Positions 35,440 through 43,763 of a stretch of 64,000 bases of DNA are shown here, piece by piece. The notes below the pieces were generated by a model. That model was not told the DNA's origin. It was given only the letters and a program-made list of their open reading frames with translations, and ran no database searches. The stretch is from the NCBI RefSeq assembly GCF_000474745.1, contig NZ_ASJR01000005.1, forward strand, positions 1 to 64,000. Reading direction: 5' to 3'. This DNA is from Chitinivibrio alkaliphilus ACht1. GTDB lineage: Bacteria; Fibrobacterota; Chitinivibrionia; Chitinivibrionales; Chitinivibrionaceae. A program made the position numbers and the translations under genes. The first letter of the stretch is position 1. The number at the start of each line of letters is the position of its first letter.

Positions 35440-36249
35440 TCACAACTCTATGAAATGTTCTGCGAGGGGAGAATCCTCTGCAGCATCTTCCTCGAGAAGT
35501 CGAAGCCGAAGAGTTCCTGTGGAAAGGGTCTCATCAAGGGGTATTTCATAGGTTCGCTGAGAAAGTTCATGGTATATAAGCACAGCTTCACGGCCGACTC
35601 GTACAGGATCACTCCCGTCCTGTGGCAGATGCTCTAGCAGAAGAGATCCTACAAATTCCCTATTTCCCGTACGTTCCAAATCTACCACCAAGGAAGGGCT
35701 ACCGCTTGAATCGGGCTGTACATACCCATTCTCTATGGAGGAACGAGAAGAGGGAGTACCAACATGAATTCGTACGGGGATAGAGACACTCACCACAGTG
35801 TTAATTTGTGTACCCAACCCTTCCCTCTCTTCCTGCGACTCCTCTATGCGGGATTCCGACACTGGCTCGGGGGTAAACAACAGATGCGAACGATACTCTC
35901 CTTCCGCCATATCCGAACTTCTGCGATACTGAATAATGACCGCTTGACGTTCTCGGGGAGGAACCACAATGGATCGTGGATAGATCCGCAAGTAAGGGCT
36001 GGCAGGGCGATGTGTTTCTGGTACAGAATCAATTGAAACCGTGGAGAAAGATCCATCTGAATGCATAATTCTCTCAGTAAAACGAATAGTATACCGTGCA
36101 GTATCACTACCCACATTCATAAAGGAAACATGCTTTCTCCGTACATTGTCTGTAAGCAGGGCACTTCTATCAAGCATGGCCAACATACCGGCCGACGAAG
36201 ACGTAACAAATACAGCAAAGAAAACAACCGTAAAAACAAAATGGTTCAT
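35440..36249 (-). CDS. PapD-like periplasmic pilus chaperone
   Basis: Periplasmic chaperone of 269 residues with a signal peptide ending near SSSAG. The Ig-like N-terminal domain follows the PapD family: VSFMNVGSDTARYTIRF, then YLRIYPRSIVVPPRERQAVIIQYR, matching the F.PR...L.P...Q.VR.. strand that donates to subunits, then EGEYRSHLLF, the equivalent of the GEYR..L.F motif. The second domain (after about 135) is beta-rich and less conserved. It is probably the folding partner of the two DUF4402 subunits flanking it. GGGAG precedes the ATG. Confidence 0.8.
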   Translation of the reverse strand: MNHFVFTVVFFAVFVTSSSAGMLAMLDRSALLTDNVRRKHVSFMNVGSDTARYTIRFTERIMHSDGSFSTVSIDSVPETHRPASPYLRIYPRSIVVPPRERQAVIIQYRRSSDMAEGEYRSHLLFTPEPVSESRIEESQEEREGLGTQINTVVSVSIPVRIHVGTPSSRSSIENGYVQPDSSGSPSLVVDLERTGNREFVGSLLLEHLPQDGSDPVRVGREAVLIYHELSQRTYEIPLDETLSTGTLRLRLLEEDAAEDSPLAEHFIEL

Positions 36250-36277
36250 GGGGCACTCCCGAGATGATATAGAAATA

Positions 36278-36303
36278 GCAGGCAGCGGAACCCCACTACC
36301 TGC
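36278..36303 (-). promoter_or_regulatory. stem-loop between pilin and chaperone genes
   Basis: GCAGG (36278-36282) and CCTGC (36299-36303) form a short stem in the 75-base gap after the pilin stop. It lacks a T-run, so it is more likely a partial terminator or RNA-stabilising hairpin that lets the pilin be made in excess of the chaperone and usher, as in other pilus operons. Confidence 0.35.
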
Positions 36304-36324
36304 CGAAATATTGACACAACCGGG

Positions 36325-36969
36325 TTAGTTATACTCTACCATAACGGTTATATCACCGGTGTATGTTCCAACCCGCTGATCTCCAGAAATACCAAGAACT
36401 GCCCCCACGGAGACTACATCATAATCATCGATATTGCCATCAGCAAGGGTATTATCAAAACTATTATCAGATGGATCAAATGCTTCATCAACATTTGCTG
36501 TACTCATGGTTCGTCCTTCACCGCCCAGAACGGCGAAATTGCCGATTTCCATGGTGGCTGTTGTTTGATCTTCAGCACCAAAGGCGGGTGGGTTTTCAAG
36601 GGTTGCTGTCTCGGGAAGAGTTACAGTATACCCAGTTCCATCTTCACCACCCCATACAACGAACTGCAATTGTGACGCTTCAGTATCATCAATTTCCCCG
36701 CCCGTTACACTTGCGTTTCCATCTCCTTCACCATGTGCTTGAGGTTGGATTTGTGCTTGTACCGCTGAACCAGTTCCGGCCAAAGTAATCAATCCAAAAT
36801 TCATCTCTGAAAGTATTTTTGCATTTATTTCCATGCGCGCAATTTCTACTTGTGCTTCAGAGGTAAATTCAACTTGTGCATCTCCCGTAAAGGTTTGGCC
36901 AAAGGACATGCTTACAAAGAAAATGAGAGCAAGGGCAATACTCGCTACGTTGGTTTGTACATTTCTCAT
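36325..36969 (-). CDS. DUF4402 major pilin-like subunit
   Basis: Exported protein of 214 residues with a signal peptide (residues 1-24, ending SMSFGQ). The mature protein is a DUF4402 domain: an ARMEINAKILSEMNFGLITL strand, a Gly-rich middle, a TGYTVTLPETATLENP strand, and a C-terminal DVVSVGAVLGI ... GTYTGDITVMVEYN ending, the characteristic G.Y.G...VtV.Y tail that could be donated between subunits. Very acidic, with no Cys in the mature part. First gene of the chaperone-usher run, with GGAG upstream of the ATG and its own long leader, which fits a major structural subunit. Confidence 0.75.
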   Translation of the reverse strand: MRNVQTNVASIALALIFFVSMSFGQTFTGDAQVEFTSEAQVEIARMEINAKILSEMNFGLITLAGTGSAVQAQIQPQAHGEGDGNASVTGGEIDDTEASQLQFVVWGGEDGTGYTVTLPETATLENPPAFGAEDQTTATMEIGNFAVLGGEGRTMSTANVDEAFDPSDNSFDNTLADGNIDDYDVVSVGAVLGISGDQRVGTYTGDITVMVEYN

Positions 36970-36993
36970 AATAAAACTCCTGTTGATACGTAT

Positions 36994-37040
36994 GCCGGCC
37001 CGTCATCCCTGGGGACCGACCGTTTATTTTACTAGTAAAA
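36994..37040. promoter_or_regulatory. palindrome and GC-rich leader upstream of pilin
   Basis: TTTTACTAGTAAAA at 37027-37040 is a perfect 14-base palindrome, 58-71 bases before the pilin start, a good operator or promoter-overlapping position. Between it and the gene lies a GC-rich stretch (36994-37022) able to form a hairpin in the pilin leader RNA. Both sit in the 258-base divergent gap shared with the solute-binding-type gene. No known riboswitch consensus is satisfied. Confidence 0.45.
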
Positions 37041-37227
37041 CCAGTCTTTGCACGAACAAAGTGTATGTGTGATCCCCCTTTCTGGATACAGTGTGAATCG
37101 TGCGAAGCCTGACTTGTTTCGAATAAGTACACTAAAGATTTTACTATTACTTTTTTTTTCCACTTCTTTTTATTTATTTTTTCGAATATGGTATACTATG
37201 GGAAATTCACTTTTCAAGGAAACTCCC

Positions 37228-37959
37228 ATGAACACCCCATCCATCTTTCTTTGCATGATACTCCTGCTCGTGTCACTCTCTGGCTCTCCCATAGAAGATG
37301 CACATATTGTGTTTTCTTCAGATACGTGGCATGATTTAACCCGGAGCGATGAGAGCGGGCTCTATTTTGATCTAATTCGTGCCGTCTACGAACCCCACGG
37401 ATATACCGTTTCTTTTGAGATTGTTCCCTACGCACGATCGGTCTATCTTGTGCAGGATACCCTTGTAGATGGCTGGGTTGCTTCCTTCATGGATGAGAAG
37501 GATTTTCCCCAGTACCCTCGCTGGCATTTTGATAGAAATCGACAAATCGCAGTGTCCCACGTAGATGGGGGGCAGACATTCACAGGAGCCGAAAGCCTCG
37601 TGGGAAAAGATCTCATATGGTTGCGAGATTTTAACTTAGACCAATATCTCCCCTATGATGTAACCTACGAAGAGATAGACTACATTAGTGGCCTTTTTTC
37701 TATGTTGAAAGAGGGACGGGCAGACTTTTTTATTGGAGCCGAATCAGACATTATGGATGCTGTTGCGGAATATGACATTGATACATCTCAATTTAATTTC
37801 GACTTTGTCATGCATCTCAAGCTCTACATGGCTTTTGCTCAAACAGAACGGGGAGACTATCTAAAAACCCTTTGGGACAAGACCATGGATGATCTCCATA
37901 GAACCCCGGAGTTCCGAAATATATATAAAAACTATGGCTATCCAATCCCCTTTGATTAA
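37228..37959 (+). CDS. periplasmic solute-binding (family 3-like) protein
   Basis: Exported protein of 243 residues, with the ATG at 37228 preceded by AAGGA and a signal peptide of about 19 residues. The body follows the family 3 binding-protein fold: a strand with FSSDTWHDL, then GLYFDLIRAVYEPHGYTVSFEIVPYARSVYLV (the usual G.d.dl...v....g....), a domain-crossing LVGKDLIWLRDFNLDQYLP, then ISGLFSMLKEGRADFFIGAESD, and a C-terminal YLKTLWDKTMDDLHRTPEFRNIYKNYG helix. No transporter genes adjoin it, so it may act as a stand-alone sensor protein. It is divergent from the pilin operon and converges on the GH8 gene. Confidence 0.78.
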   Translation: MNTPSIFLCMILLLVSLSGSPIEDAHIVFSSDTWHDLTRSDESGLYFDLIRAVYEPHGYTVSFEIVPYARSVYLVQDTLVDGWVASFMDEKDFPQYPRWHFDRNRQIAVSHVDGGQTFTGAESLVGKDLIWLRDFNLDQYLPYDVTYEEIDYISGLFSMLKEGRADFFIGAESDIMDAVAEYDIDTSQFNFDFVMHLKLYMAFAQTERGDYLKTLWDKTMDDLHRTPEFRNIYKNYGYPIPFD

Positions 37960-37961
37960 TA

Positions 37962-37983
37962 GGGCTGCCGTTTCCGGCAGCCC
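37962..37983. terminator. stem-loop between convergent genes
   Basis: GGGCTGCCG (37962-37970) and CGGCAGCCC (37975-37983) form a 9-base perfect stem with a 4-base loop between the solute-binding-type stop and the GH8 stop. T-runs are weak on both sides, so it may be a bidirectional but leaky terminator or a 3' stabiliser. Confidence 0.6.
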
Positions 37984-37989
37984 CATGGG

Positions 37990-40791
37990 TTATCGTACAA
38001 TGTGTCGATTTACCACCTGACCTTCCGGCCCATTCACGCGCAGTATCACCATACCACGGGGCAGTTGACCCTGCACGGAAATACGATGGTCTCCTGCTGA
38101 AAGGTGCTGCTCTGTAGTATACACACGTTGGCCATTGAGCGCATACGCTGAGACAGAATACAGACCAGATGCGTCAGTTGAAATCTGTATGCTTTGCGGG
38201 GTTACCCCATGTATTGCTAAGGGACTTTTCCGTACCGTCTCTCTTTCTACAAGGTTCACCGAGTCGTCATCGTCATCATACTCAAAACCAACCAGACGTA
38301 TGGCGTGCACCTCTATGGATACTGCGCCCTCCTCTGCCGTGGCAAAACCGACACCATAGATATCGCTCATGTGCAACTCATCGCTATCACCCCAACTTTT
38401 TTCAAAGTCTGAGATCTCTATACGAACCGTCTCACCTGTACCGGAGCTTTGCGGTGCAATAAATCCATATGTCTCGGTGCCAAGACTAACATTGAAATCT
38501 GCGTCTGAACTGTATTCAATTTCTATCGCCTGGACATCTCCAAAATCCTGCCCCATGGATGCCGTGGCATTTGCATAGGCCCAATGTCCTGCATCACCAT
38601 CGCTTGTTCCTTGGACAAGATCTATCACCACAGGGATATCACTATCAGCAATGTCTGCTGATGATCCGGTTTCATAGGAGTCTGTAGTAACAGACCACCC
38701 CGCAACAGTGAGGATATCTTCCACGGGCAACTCATCACCGTCATCATCACCGTCATCATCACCGTCATCATCACCGTCATCATCACCGTCATCATCACCG
38801 TCGTCATCACCGTCGTCATCACCGTCATCATCACCGTCATCATCACCGTCGTCATCACCGTCATCATCGCCGTCGTCATCATCTTCTACGTATTCAAAGT
38901 CGAAGGTGTGCGTTGTGATACCGTTGAATTGGATATACTCAAGTTCTATCTCTGCCGAGGAAACATCATCCGGCAATGAAAGGGTGACCCCTGTTGCCCG
39001 TGATGCCCCATCAGCGGCCCACGTCATGCCTTCATTTTCTTCGTCCGACCAGGGTGCAGGACTAAGTAAACTCACCGGAATCTGATACTTTTCAGAAGAG
39101 TTGCTCAACCTAATGTTACGTCCATATCCTCCCCAATATGATTCTGCCGAACCATCATTTTCCGTAGTAAAGGTTAAACGCATGTTATCACTCCCTCTGC
39201 CACGTACGGTTACACCACTCATCTGAGAAAGATCAACCACCATATCATCAGGAAAGGGAGCATGAAGAGCACCGCGTTCTTCAATGGTAATACGAAGGGT
39301 TCCAGCAGTAGAATCGAACATTTTTGCCGTGTTGTCACTATCAATTTCGGTGCCATCAGAAGCGAAAATGCCACCTTCATCACCCCCAACATAGGTATAC
39401 CAATACCCTCCTGCTTCCCACGGCTCGTCGGGCATAGTCGCACGGCCGTACTCATATCCAAGGTTTGTTTGCGCAAGGTTTTCATCTTCAAAATGGTCAA
39501 AATAAATACCGCTGGTATCAAAATCATCATCGCCATCATCCACGGGAGAGTCGCTCCAACTCCACCAATTTCCCGAAATAAGCAACATGGACTGCAAACG
39601 GATGGCTCGCGAGAAATGGTCACTTCCCTCCATATAAGATCGTTGCAAATAGTTCCACCCATCTGTGACAAAATTCTGGTCACCCGCCACGGCCGCAGCA
39701 GCAATAAAGGGGGCGGTAAAGGTCGGAGACGTATAGTTGGTAGTCAGGGGAGTACCGCTTAAGTAGTAACCAGGGTATATCTGTTCTACATTACCATTAC
39801 TTGCATCAATAACAAACTCACCCAGTCGTTGTGCCGCCTCACGGGCATTCTGCGTGCCAAAATGAGCATAATCGGCCGTGATACGCCACGGTACACGTGA
39901 TGAATTTGTAGAAAACTGATTATCATGCTCCATTTCAAGAAAGTAAGAATCTACATTCCATGTTCCATATTGGGGATGATGGTACACAAAATCGGAAATA
40001 AGCCCTGTTTCAGATGCTCCATTTTGCGGTTCATTCAGAAAAGCATTGTAAATCTCGTATGCCTTATCAGCAACGGCGTTCCATTTTGTGTCCCCCGTTG
40101 CTTCAGCAAAGGTTCGCATATGGCCGCCCATCCAATCTGCCGGGCGTGTATTGTAATACATATCACTGGCTGAAGTTGCCCAGTTTCCCATGCGTAATGC
40201 CTGGGTCTCAGGGTGTACCAAATGATCATAGATATCATTAAGCATAGCCCGCGCCTGATTGAGATATCGTTGCTCCCCCCACTGCTTATAGGCAAGAAGT
40301 AAGGCATAGGCAATATCCAGATCGCCATCAGTGGCAGAATTTCTTCGGGTCTGTGTATCTTCCCAAGAACCAACTCCCCCATCTATACGCCACGTCATGA
40401 GGTTAGATCCACCTGCTCCTGTAGCAGGAAAGGCTTTATAAAAATTATACATACCATCAAAATAGTATTGTGCCGAATCATCGTATCCAGCCATGTGTGT
40501 TAGAATTACCATACCCCACCCATGGGCTTCAGAAACGGTCACGCCCTCATCATGGGTGGAAGTCTCACTCATATAATACGCATTTTCAACATTTTGTGCA
40601 CGTGTGAGATGATTTCGTTTATATGTGTCATAGGCATCACGAATATGCTGGTTCATGAGCTCCTGTGAAATTCCGGGTTTTACCATGCCGTCGTATGATC
40701 GACTTTGGGGAAAGGGCATGTGTTCGCCTGCGATTCCGGAGAAAACCATTCCAAAACAGGCCAGCCAAGTTACCAGTATTTTTCGTTTCAT
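37990..40791 (-). CDS. modular secreted GH8 glycosidase
   Basis: Secreted enzyme of 933 residues. Signal peptide 1-22. Residues about 30-415 are a glycoside hydrolase family 8 (alpha/alpha)6 barrel, with general acid E88 in TVSEAHGWGM and Asp residues D155/D157/D159 in NSATDGDLDIAYALL. The family includes endoglucanases, xylanases and chitosanases, and the substrate cannot be fixed here. A beta-sandwich carbohydrate-binding-like module (about 430-640) follows, then a (DDDG)n linker, a second such module (about 700-850), and a Por-like C-terminal tail (VSAYALNGQRVY, LPRGMVILRVNGPEGQVV). ATG at 40791 with GAGAGG, 7 bases. It stands alone between yciH and a solute-binding-type gene. Confidence 0.88.
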   Translation of the reverse strand: MKRKILVTWLACFGMVFSGIAGEHMPFPQSRSYDGMVKPGISQELMNQHIRDAYDTYKRNHLTRAQNVENAYYMSETSTHDEGVTVSEAHGWGMVILTHMAGYDDSAQYYFDGMYNFYKAFPATGAGGSNLMTWRIDGGVGSWEDTQTRRNSATDGDLDIAYALLLAYKQWGEQRYLNQARAMLNDIYDHLVHPETQALRMGNWATSASDMYYNTRPADWMGGHMRTFAEATGDTKWNAVADKAYEIYNAFLNEPQNGASETGLISDFVYHHPQYGTWNVDSYFLEMEHDNQFSTNSSRVPWRITADYAHFGTQNAREAAQRLGEFVIDASNGNVEQIYPGYYLSGTPLTTNYTSPTFTAPFIAAAAVAGDQNFVTDGWNYLQRSYMEGSDHFSRAIRLQSMLLISGNWWSWSDSPVDDGDDDFDTSGIYFDHFEDENLAQTNLGYEYGRATMPDEPWEAGGYWYTYVGGDEGGIFASDGTEIDSDNTAKMFDSTAGTLRITIEERGALHAPFPDDMVVDLSQMSGVTVRGRGSDNMRLTFTTENDGSAESYWGGYGRNIRLSNSSEKYQIPVSLLSPAPWSDEENEGMTWAADGASRATGVTLSLPDDVSSAEIELEYIQFNGITTHTFDFEYVEDDDDGDDDGDDDGDDDGDDDGDDDGDDDGDDDGDDDGDDDGDDDGDDDGDELPVEDILTVAGWSVTTDSYETGSSADIADSDIPVVIDLVQGTSDGDAGHWAYANATASMGQDFGDVQAIEIEYSSDADFNVSLGTETYGFIAPQSSGTGETVRIEISDFEKSWGDSDELHMSDIYGVGFATAEEGAVSIEVHAIRLVGFEYDDDDDSVNLVERETVRKSPLAIHGVTPQSIQISTDASGLYSVSAYALNGQRVYTTEQHLSAGDHRISVQGQLPRGMVILRVNGPEGQVVNRHIVR
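38735..38882 (-). repeat. 12 tandem 12-base units encoding a DDDG linker
   Basis: The 12-base unit CCGTCATCATCA on the plus strand, with occasional C-to-T silent changes, recurs with exact 12-base spacing (CCG at 38738, 38750 and so on to 38870). It encodes about twelve DDDG units joining two binding modules of the GH8 enzyme. The perfect spacing and low divergence make it prone to slippage, so linker length may vary between isolates. Confidence 0.9.
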
Positions 40792-40942
40792 ATACAATCC
40801 TCTCTCTGAGTATTTTACGTTCTCTCAGTAAGATACACAAATATATTTCACAAGTGAGGTCTCCGTCATTTTGTGAAGAAAAGGAGATTACAAGGAATGT
40901 TTTGCTTTTTTGTCGGTAGAAACGCAAAGAAAAGAACGCCTA

Positions 40943-40955
40943 TATCAAATTGATA
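40943..40955. promoter_or_regulatory. TATCAA-A-TTGATA palindrome upstream of GH8 gene
   Basis: Perfect 13-base palindrome with a central A, about 150 bases upstream of the GH8 start, in the 227-base gap after yciH. It may be an operator. The half-site ATCAAAT also occurs in the inverted repeat at 25314-25322. The rest of the gap is AT-rich without a clear promoter pair. Confidence 0.35.
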
Positions 40956-41018
40956 TTTTAGAGAAGTAAAGGATTTTAATATCTATCATAAGCCTTTTAC
41001 AAGACAATAAAGAAGGAT

Positions 41019-41369
41019 TTACGCACCAGCTATTTTACAGACATACCCCTTTTTCTCCAGAATCTTCTTAAGGGTAGTGCGCACATCTCCTTGAATCTCA
41101 ATCTCTCCGTTTCGGACTGTTCCTCCACAACCACACGTCTGTTTCAGCTCTTTTGCAAGGAGCTTACATGCCATATCAGAAAGGGCAAGCCCAGTAATAC
41201 AGGTGACCCCTTTCCCTTTTCTCCCCTTCGTCTCGCGACGCAAATACACCACCCCCTGTGGGGCAGTATGTGCGGAGGACTGCTGCTTGCATTCACATCG
41301 ATTTTGCGGCTGCTCACACTGGGGACACACACGCCCCGAGTCAGTGGAATAGACCAAGGAAGAACTCAT
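41019..41369 (-). CDS. yciH: YciH/SUI1-family translation factor
   Basis: Homologue of eukaryotic eIF1, 116 residues. The N-terminus has a Cys cluster (VCPQCEQPQNRCEC) of the kind seen in many bacterial YciH proteins. The SUI1 domain follows: VYLRRETKGRKGKGVTCITGL, then LAKELKQTCGCGGTVRNGEIEIQGD, closing LKKILEKKGY. Its role in bacteria is uncertain; start-codon stringency has been proposed. Its ATG overlaps the rnc stop (ATGA), making it the last gene of the fab-rnc operon. Confidence 0.92.
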   Translation of the reverse strand: MSSSLVYSTDSGRVCPQCEQPQNRCECKQQSSAHTAPQGVVYLRRETKGRKGKGVTCITGLALSDMACKLLAKELKQTCGCGGTVRNGEIEIQGDVRTTLKKILEKKGYVCKIAGA

Positions 41370-42169
41370 GCCTTTTTGCTCCGGTGCTCCCGTGCTTTTG
41401 CAACAAAAGACTCCGTATATTTCGGAATTGCCACACGGGCTGCTTCCTGCTGAGCTGCTTTTTTATTTTTCCCGGAGCCTTCACCGAGACGCAGCCCTCC
41501 GACCTCAACGGCCACAATAAAATGCTTATTATGCTCCGGTCCTTTCTGTGAAAGGGTTATGTATCGGGGAGATCCCAGATGATCGCCTTGAGCAAGCTCT
41601 AAGATACGCGACTTGTAATTGCGATTTTCCACATCATTGATAAAATGATTGATACTGGGATATAACAGCTGTGCCAGAATAGATCTGACCGCCGTAAAAT
41701 CGCTGCCACTATCAAGAAACGCAGCACCGATTAAAGCCTCAAAGGCATTGGACGCAATGGAATTAACCTGCTTTTGAGGCCCCCGCTTCTCCCCCGGGCC
41801 AGTCAAAAGAAATTCCGATAGATTAATCCGTTCGGCAAGGACCCCGAGAATTTTACGACTCACGAGAAGCGACTTATACTTTGATAGATGCCCTTCCGGT
41901 TTATCGGGGAATCGATGGTATAACTCCTCAGTAACCAGACAGTTTACAACGGCATCACCGAGAAATTCCAAACGCTCATTTGATTCAATTCCCCGAGGAT
42001 CTTTCTCGGCAGAGACACTTGACTTATGACGTAACGCTTTGGTAAGATAGGATGTATCACGAAAGGTATACCCAATGCGTTCTTCAAGGGCTGCGTAAGA
42101 GGTATCTCCCGTTTCTTTTTCACGAGACACCCCTTTTTTTCCTAAAAACTGTTTAAACGTATCAATCAA
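41366..42169 (-). CDS. rnc: ribonuclease III
   Basis: Double-strand-specific RNase of 267 residues that processes rRNA precursors and mRNAs. The catalytic domain has the signature ERLEFLGDAVVNCLVTEELY (Glu/Asp ligands), preceded by TKALRHKSS. NSIASNAFEALIGAAFLDSG carries the second acidic pair. A dsRNA-binding domain follows (residues about 180-255), ending GEGSGKNKKAAQQEAARVAI. A basic tail closes the protein. fabF lies 8 bases upstream, a very common acpP-fabF-rnc order. Confidence 0.96.
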   Translation of the reverse strand: MIDTFKQFLGKKGVSREKETGDTSYAALEERIGYTFRDTSYLTKALRHKSSVSAEKDPRGIESNERLEFLGDAVVNCLVTEELYHRFPDKPEGHLSKYKSLLVSRKILGVLAERINLSEFLLTGPGEKRGPQKQVNSIASNAFEALIGAAFLDSGSDFTAVRSILAQLLYPSINHFINDVENRNYKSRILELAQGDHLGSPRYITLSQKGPEHNKHFIVAVEVGGLRLGEGSGKNKKAAQQEAARVAIPKYTESFVAKAREHRSKKA

Positions 42170-42177
42170 AAGGTACG

Positions 42178-43419
42178 CTACTCCCGAAACGCTTCGACAA
42201 TTAAGGAGGCGTTATGCCCGCCAAATCCAAAGGAATTACTCATAACCCGCCGCACGGTCCGTTTATTTGCTGTATTAGGAGTATAATCTAAATCAAGACC
42301 TTCGTCGGGATCTTCATAATTGATAGTGGGGGGAATAATCCCTTCGCGTATCGCCTGTATTGAGGCAATGAGTTCTATAGCCCCGGAGGCACCAAGGAGA
42401 TGCCCCGTCATAGATTTCGTAGAGCTCACAGAGAGATCATAGGCATGATCACCAAAGGTTGTCTTAATAGCCGCAGTTTCGTTTTTATCATTCATTGGAG
42501 TTGACGTACCGTGGGCATTAATATAATCAATATCTTCAGGAGCACACTCTGCTGTACGCAGGGCCATATTCATAGAACGAACTGCACCCTCACCATTAGG
42601 AGCTGGGGAAGAAAGATGATGGGCATCTCCCGTGGCACCATATCCGGTGAGCTCTGCATAAATTGGAGCCCCGCGCTGTAAGGCATGTTCAAGGGTTTCA
42701 ATCACGAGCACACCGCTTCCTTCACCCATAACAAAGCCATCTCGTTTGCGATCAAAGGGAGAGCTCGCTTTTTGAGGAGACTCATTTCGTGTGGACAAGG
42801 CCTTCATTGAAGCAAATCCAGCATAGGAAAGACGAGAGATAGCTGCTTCTGCACCACCCACAAGGCATGCATCCATCATGCCGGCCCGCAATGCCATAAA
42901 GCCGTCTCCAATGGAGTGAGAGCTTGACGCACAGGCACTTACCACGCAATAGTTTGGCCCTTTCAGACCGTATTTCATCGACACAAAGCCCGATGCCATA
43001 TCGGCAATCATCATGGGGATAAGAAAGGGAGAAACACGACGTGCTCCCTTATTCAGCAAATTTGAGTGGTTTGTTTCAAGAGTGTCTATCCCGCCAATAC
43101 CGGATCCGATAATTGTACCAACCCGTTCCATATCAGGGGCAGATTCTAATAACTTTGAATCCTGAAGGGCTTCTTGGGCTGCCGCCATTGCAAGTAGAAT
43201 ATAGCGATCGGTCTTTTTTACTTCTTTACGATCGACATATTCAGAAAAGTCAACCCCCGTAACTTCGCCTGCAATTTGCGACGGTATTTTTTCGTCGGTA
43301 AAATGAGTGAGGGTATCAATCCCGCTTTTCCCCGCGATTAATCCATCCCAATACTCGTGTACAGAATTACCGACGGGATTTACCGTACCCATGCCGGTAA
43401 CAACTACTCTTTTGCTCAT
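42178..43419 (-). CDS. fabF: beta-ketoacyl-ACP synthase II
   Basis: Elongating condensing enzyme of type II fatty-acid synthesis, 413 residues. The catalytic triad is visible: C163 in VVSACASSSHSIG, His in INAHGTSTPMND, and His in SMTGHLLGASGAIE. The C-terminal NSFGFGGHNASLI glycine-rich segment is intact. I chose the ATG at 43419 with AAGGGA 7 bases upstream over the TTG at 43440. It is 66 bases downstream of acpP. Confidence 0.97.
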   Translation of the reverse strand: MSKRVVVTGMGTVNPVGNSVHEYWDGLIAGKSGIDTLTHFTDEKIPSQIAGEVTGVDFSEYVDRKEVKKTDRYILLAMAAAQEALQDSKLLESAPDMERVGTIIGSGIGGIDTLETNHSNLLNKGARRVSPFLIPMMIADMASGFVSMKYGLKGPNYCVVSACASSSHSIGDGFMALRAGMMDACLVGGAEAAISRLSYAGFASMKALSTRNESPQKASSPFDRKRDGFVMGEGSGVLVIETLEHALQRGAPIYAELTGYGATGDAHHLSSPAPNGEGAVRSMNMALRTAECAPEDIDYINAHGTSTPMNDKNETAAIKTTFGDHAYDLSVSSTKSMTGHLLGASGAIELIASIQAIREGIIPPTINYEDPDEGLDLDYTPNTANKRTVRRVMSNSFGFGGHNASLIVEAFRE

Positions 43420-43485
43420 ATATGATTCCCTTTTCTTCAAAAACAGCAGGCTACACCAGGTTAATGCGGTGTACCTGCCTGTAAT

Positions 43486-43722
43486 TTACTGCTTTTCTAC
43501 GTAATCTAACACATCCTGTACTGTGGCAAACTTCTCAGAGTCTTCCTCAGGAATACCATCTTCAATTTCAAACTTTTCTTCAAGCTCCATAACAAGCTCG
43601 GCAAGATCAAGAGAGTCGGCTCCAAGATCCTCAACAAATTTCTTTTCCGCCGTCACCTCTGACTCTTCAATTCCGAGTTGCTCTGCTACAACTTCCTGCA
43701 CTTTTTTCAAATTATCACTCAC
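43486..43722 (-). CDS. acpP: acyl carrier protein
   Basis: Acidic 78-residue acyl carrier protein. Phosphopantetheine is attached to S37 in [13 protein letters not shown], the standard DSL motif. The remainder ([25 protein letters not shown], partly given) matches the usual helix II-III. Located between fabG and fabF, the classical position. Confidence 0.98.
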   Translation of the reverse strand: MSDNLKKVQEVVAEQLGIEESEVTAEKKFVEDLGADSLDLAELVMELEEKFEIEDGIPEEDSEKFATVQDVLDYVEKQ

Positions 43723-43763
43723 AACGCACTCCTTAAAATAGTAGTATAGTAGTTAGTATTTTC

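Noticed and set aside
36278-36303. Resemblance to the 3' part of a cyclic-di-GMP riboswitch (GGTAGxGGGGTTxC)
   Set aside because: The 5' conserved parts of that riboswitch are absent from the surrounding minus-strand sequence. It is a simple stem-loop.
38735-38882. CRISPR-like array of short units
   Set aside because: Units are 12 bases with no spacers and encode an Asp-Gly linker in frame.
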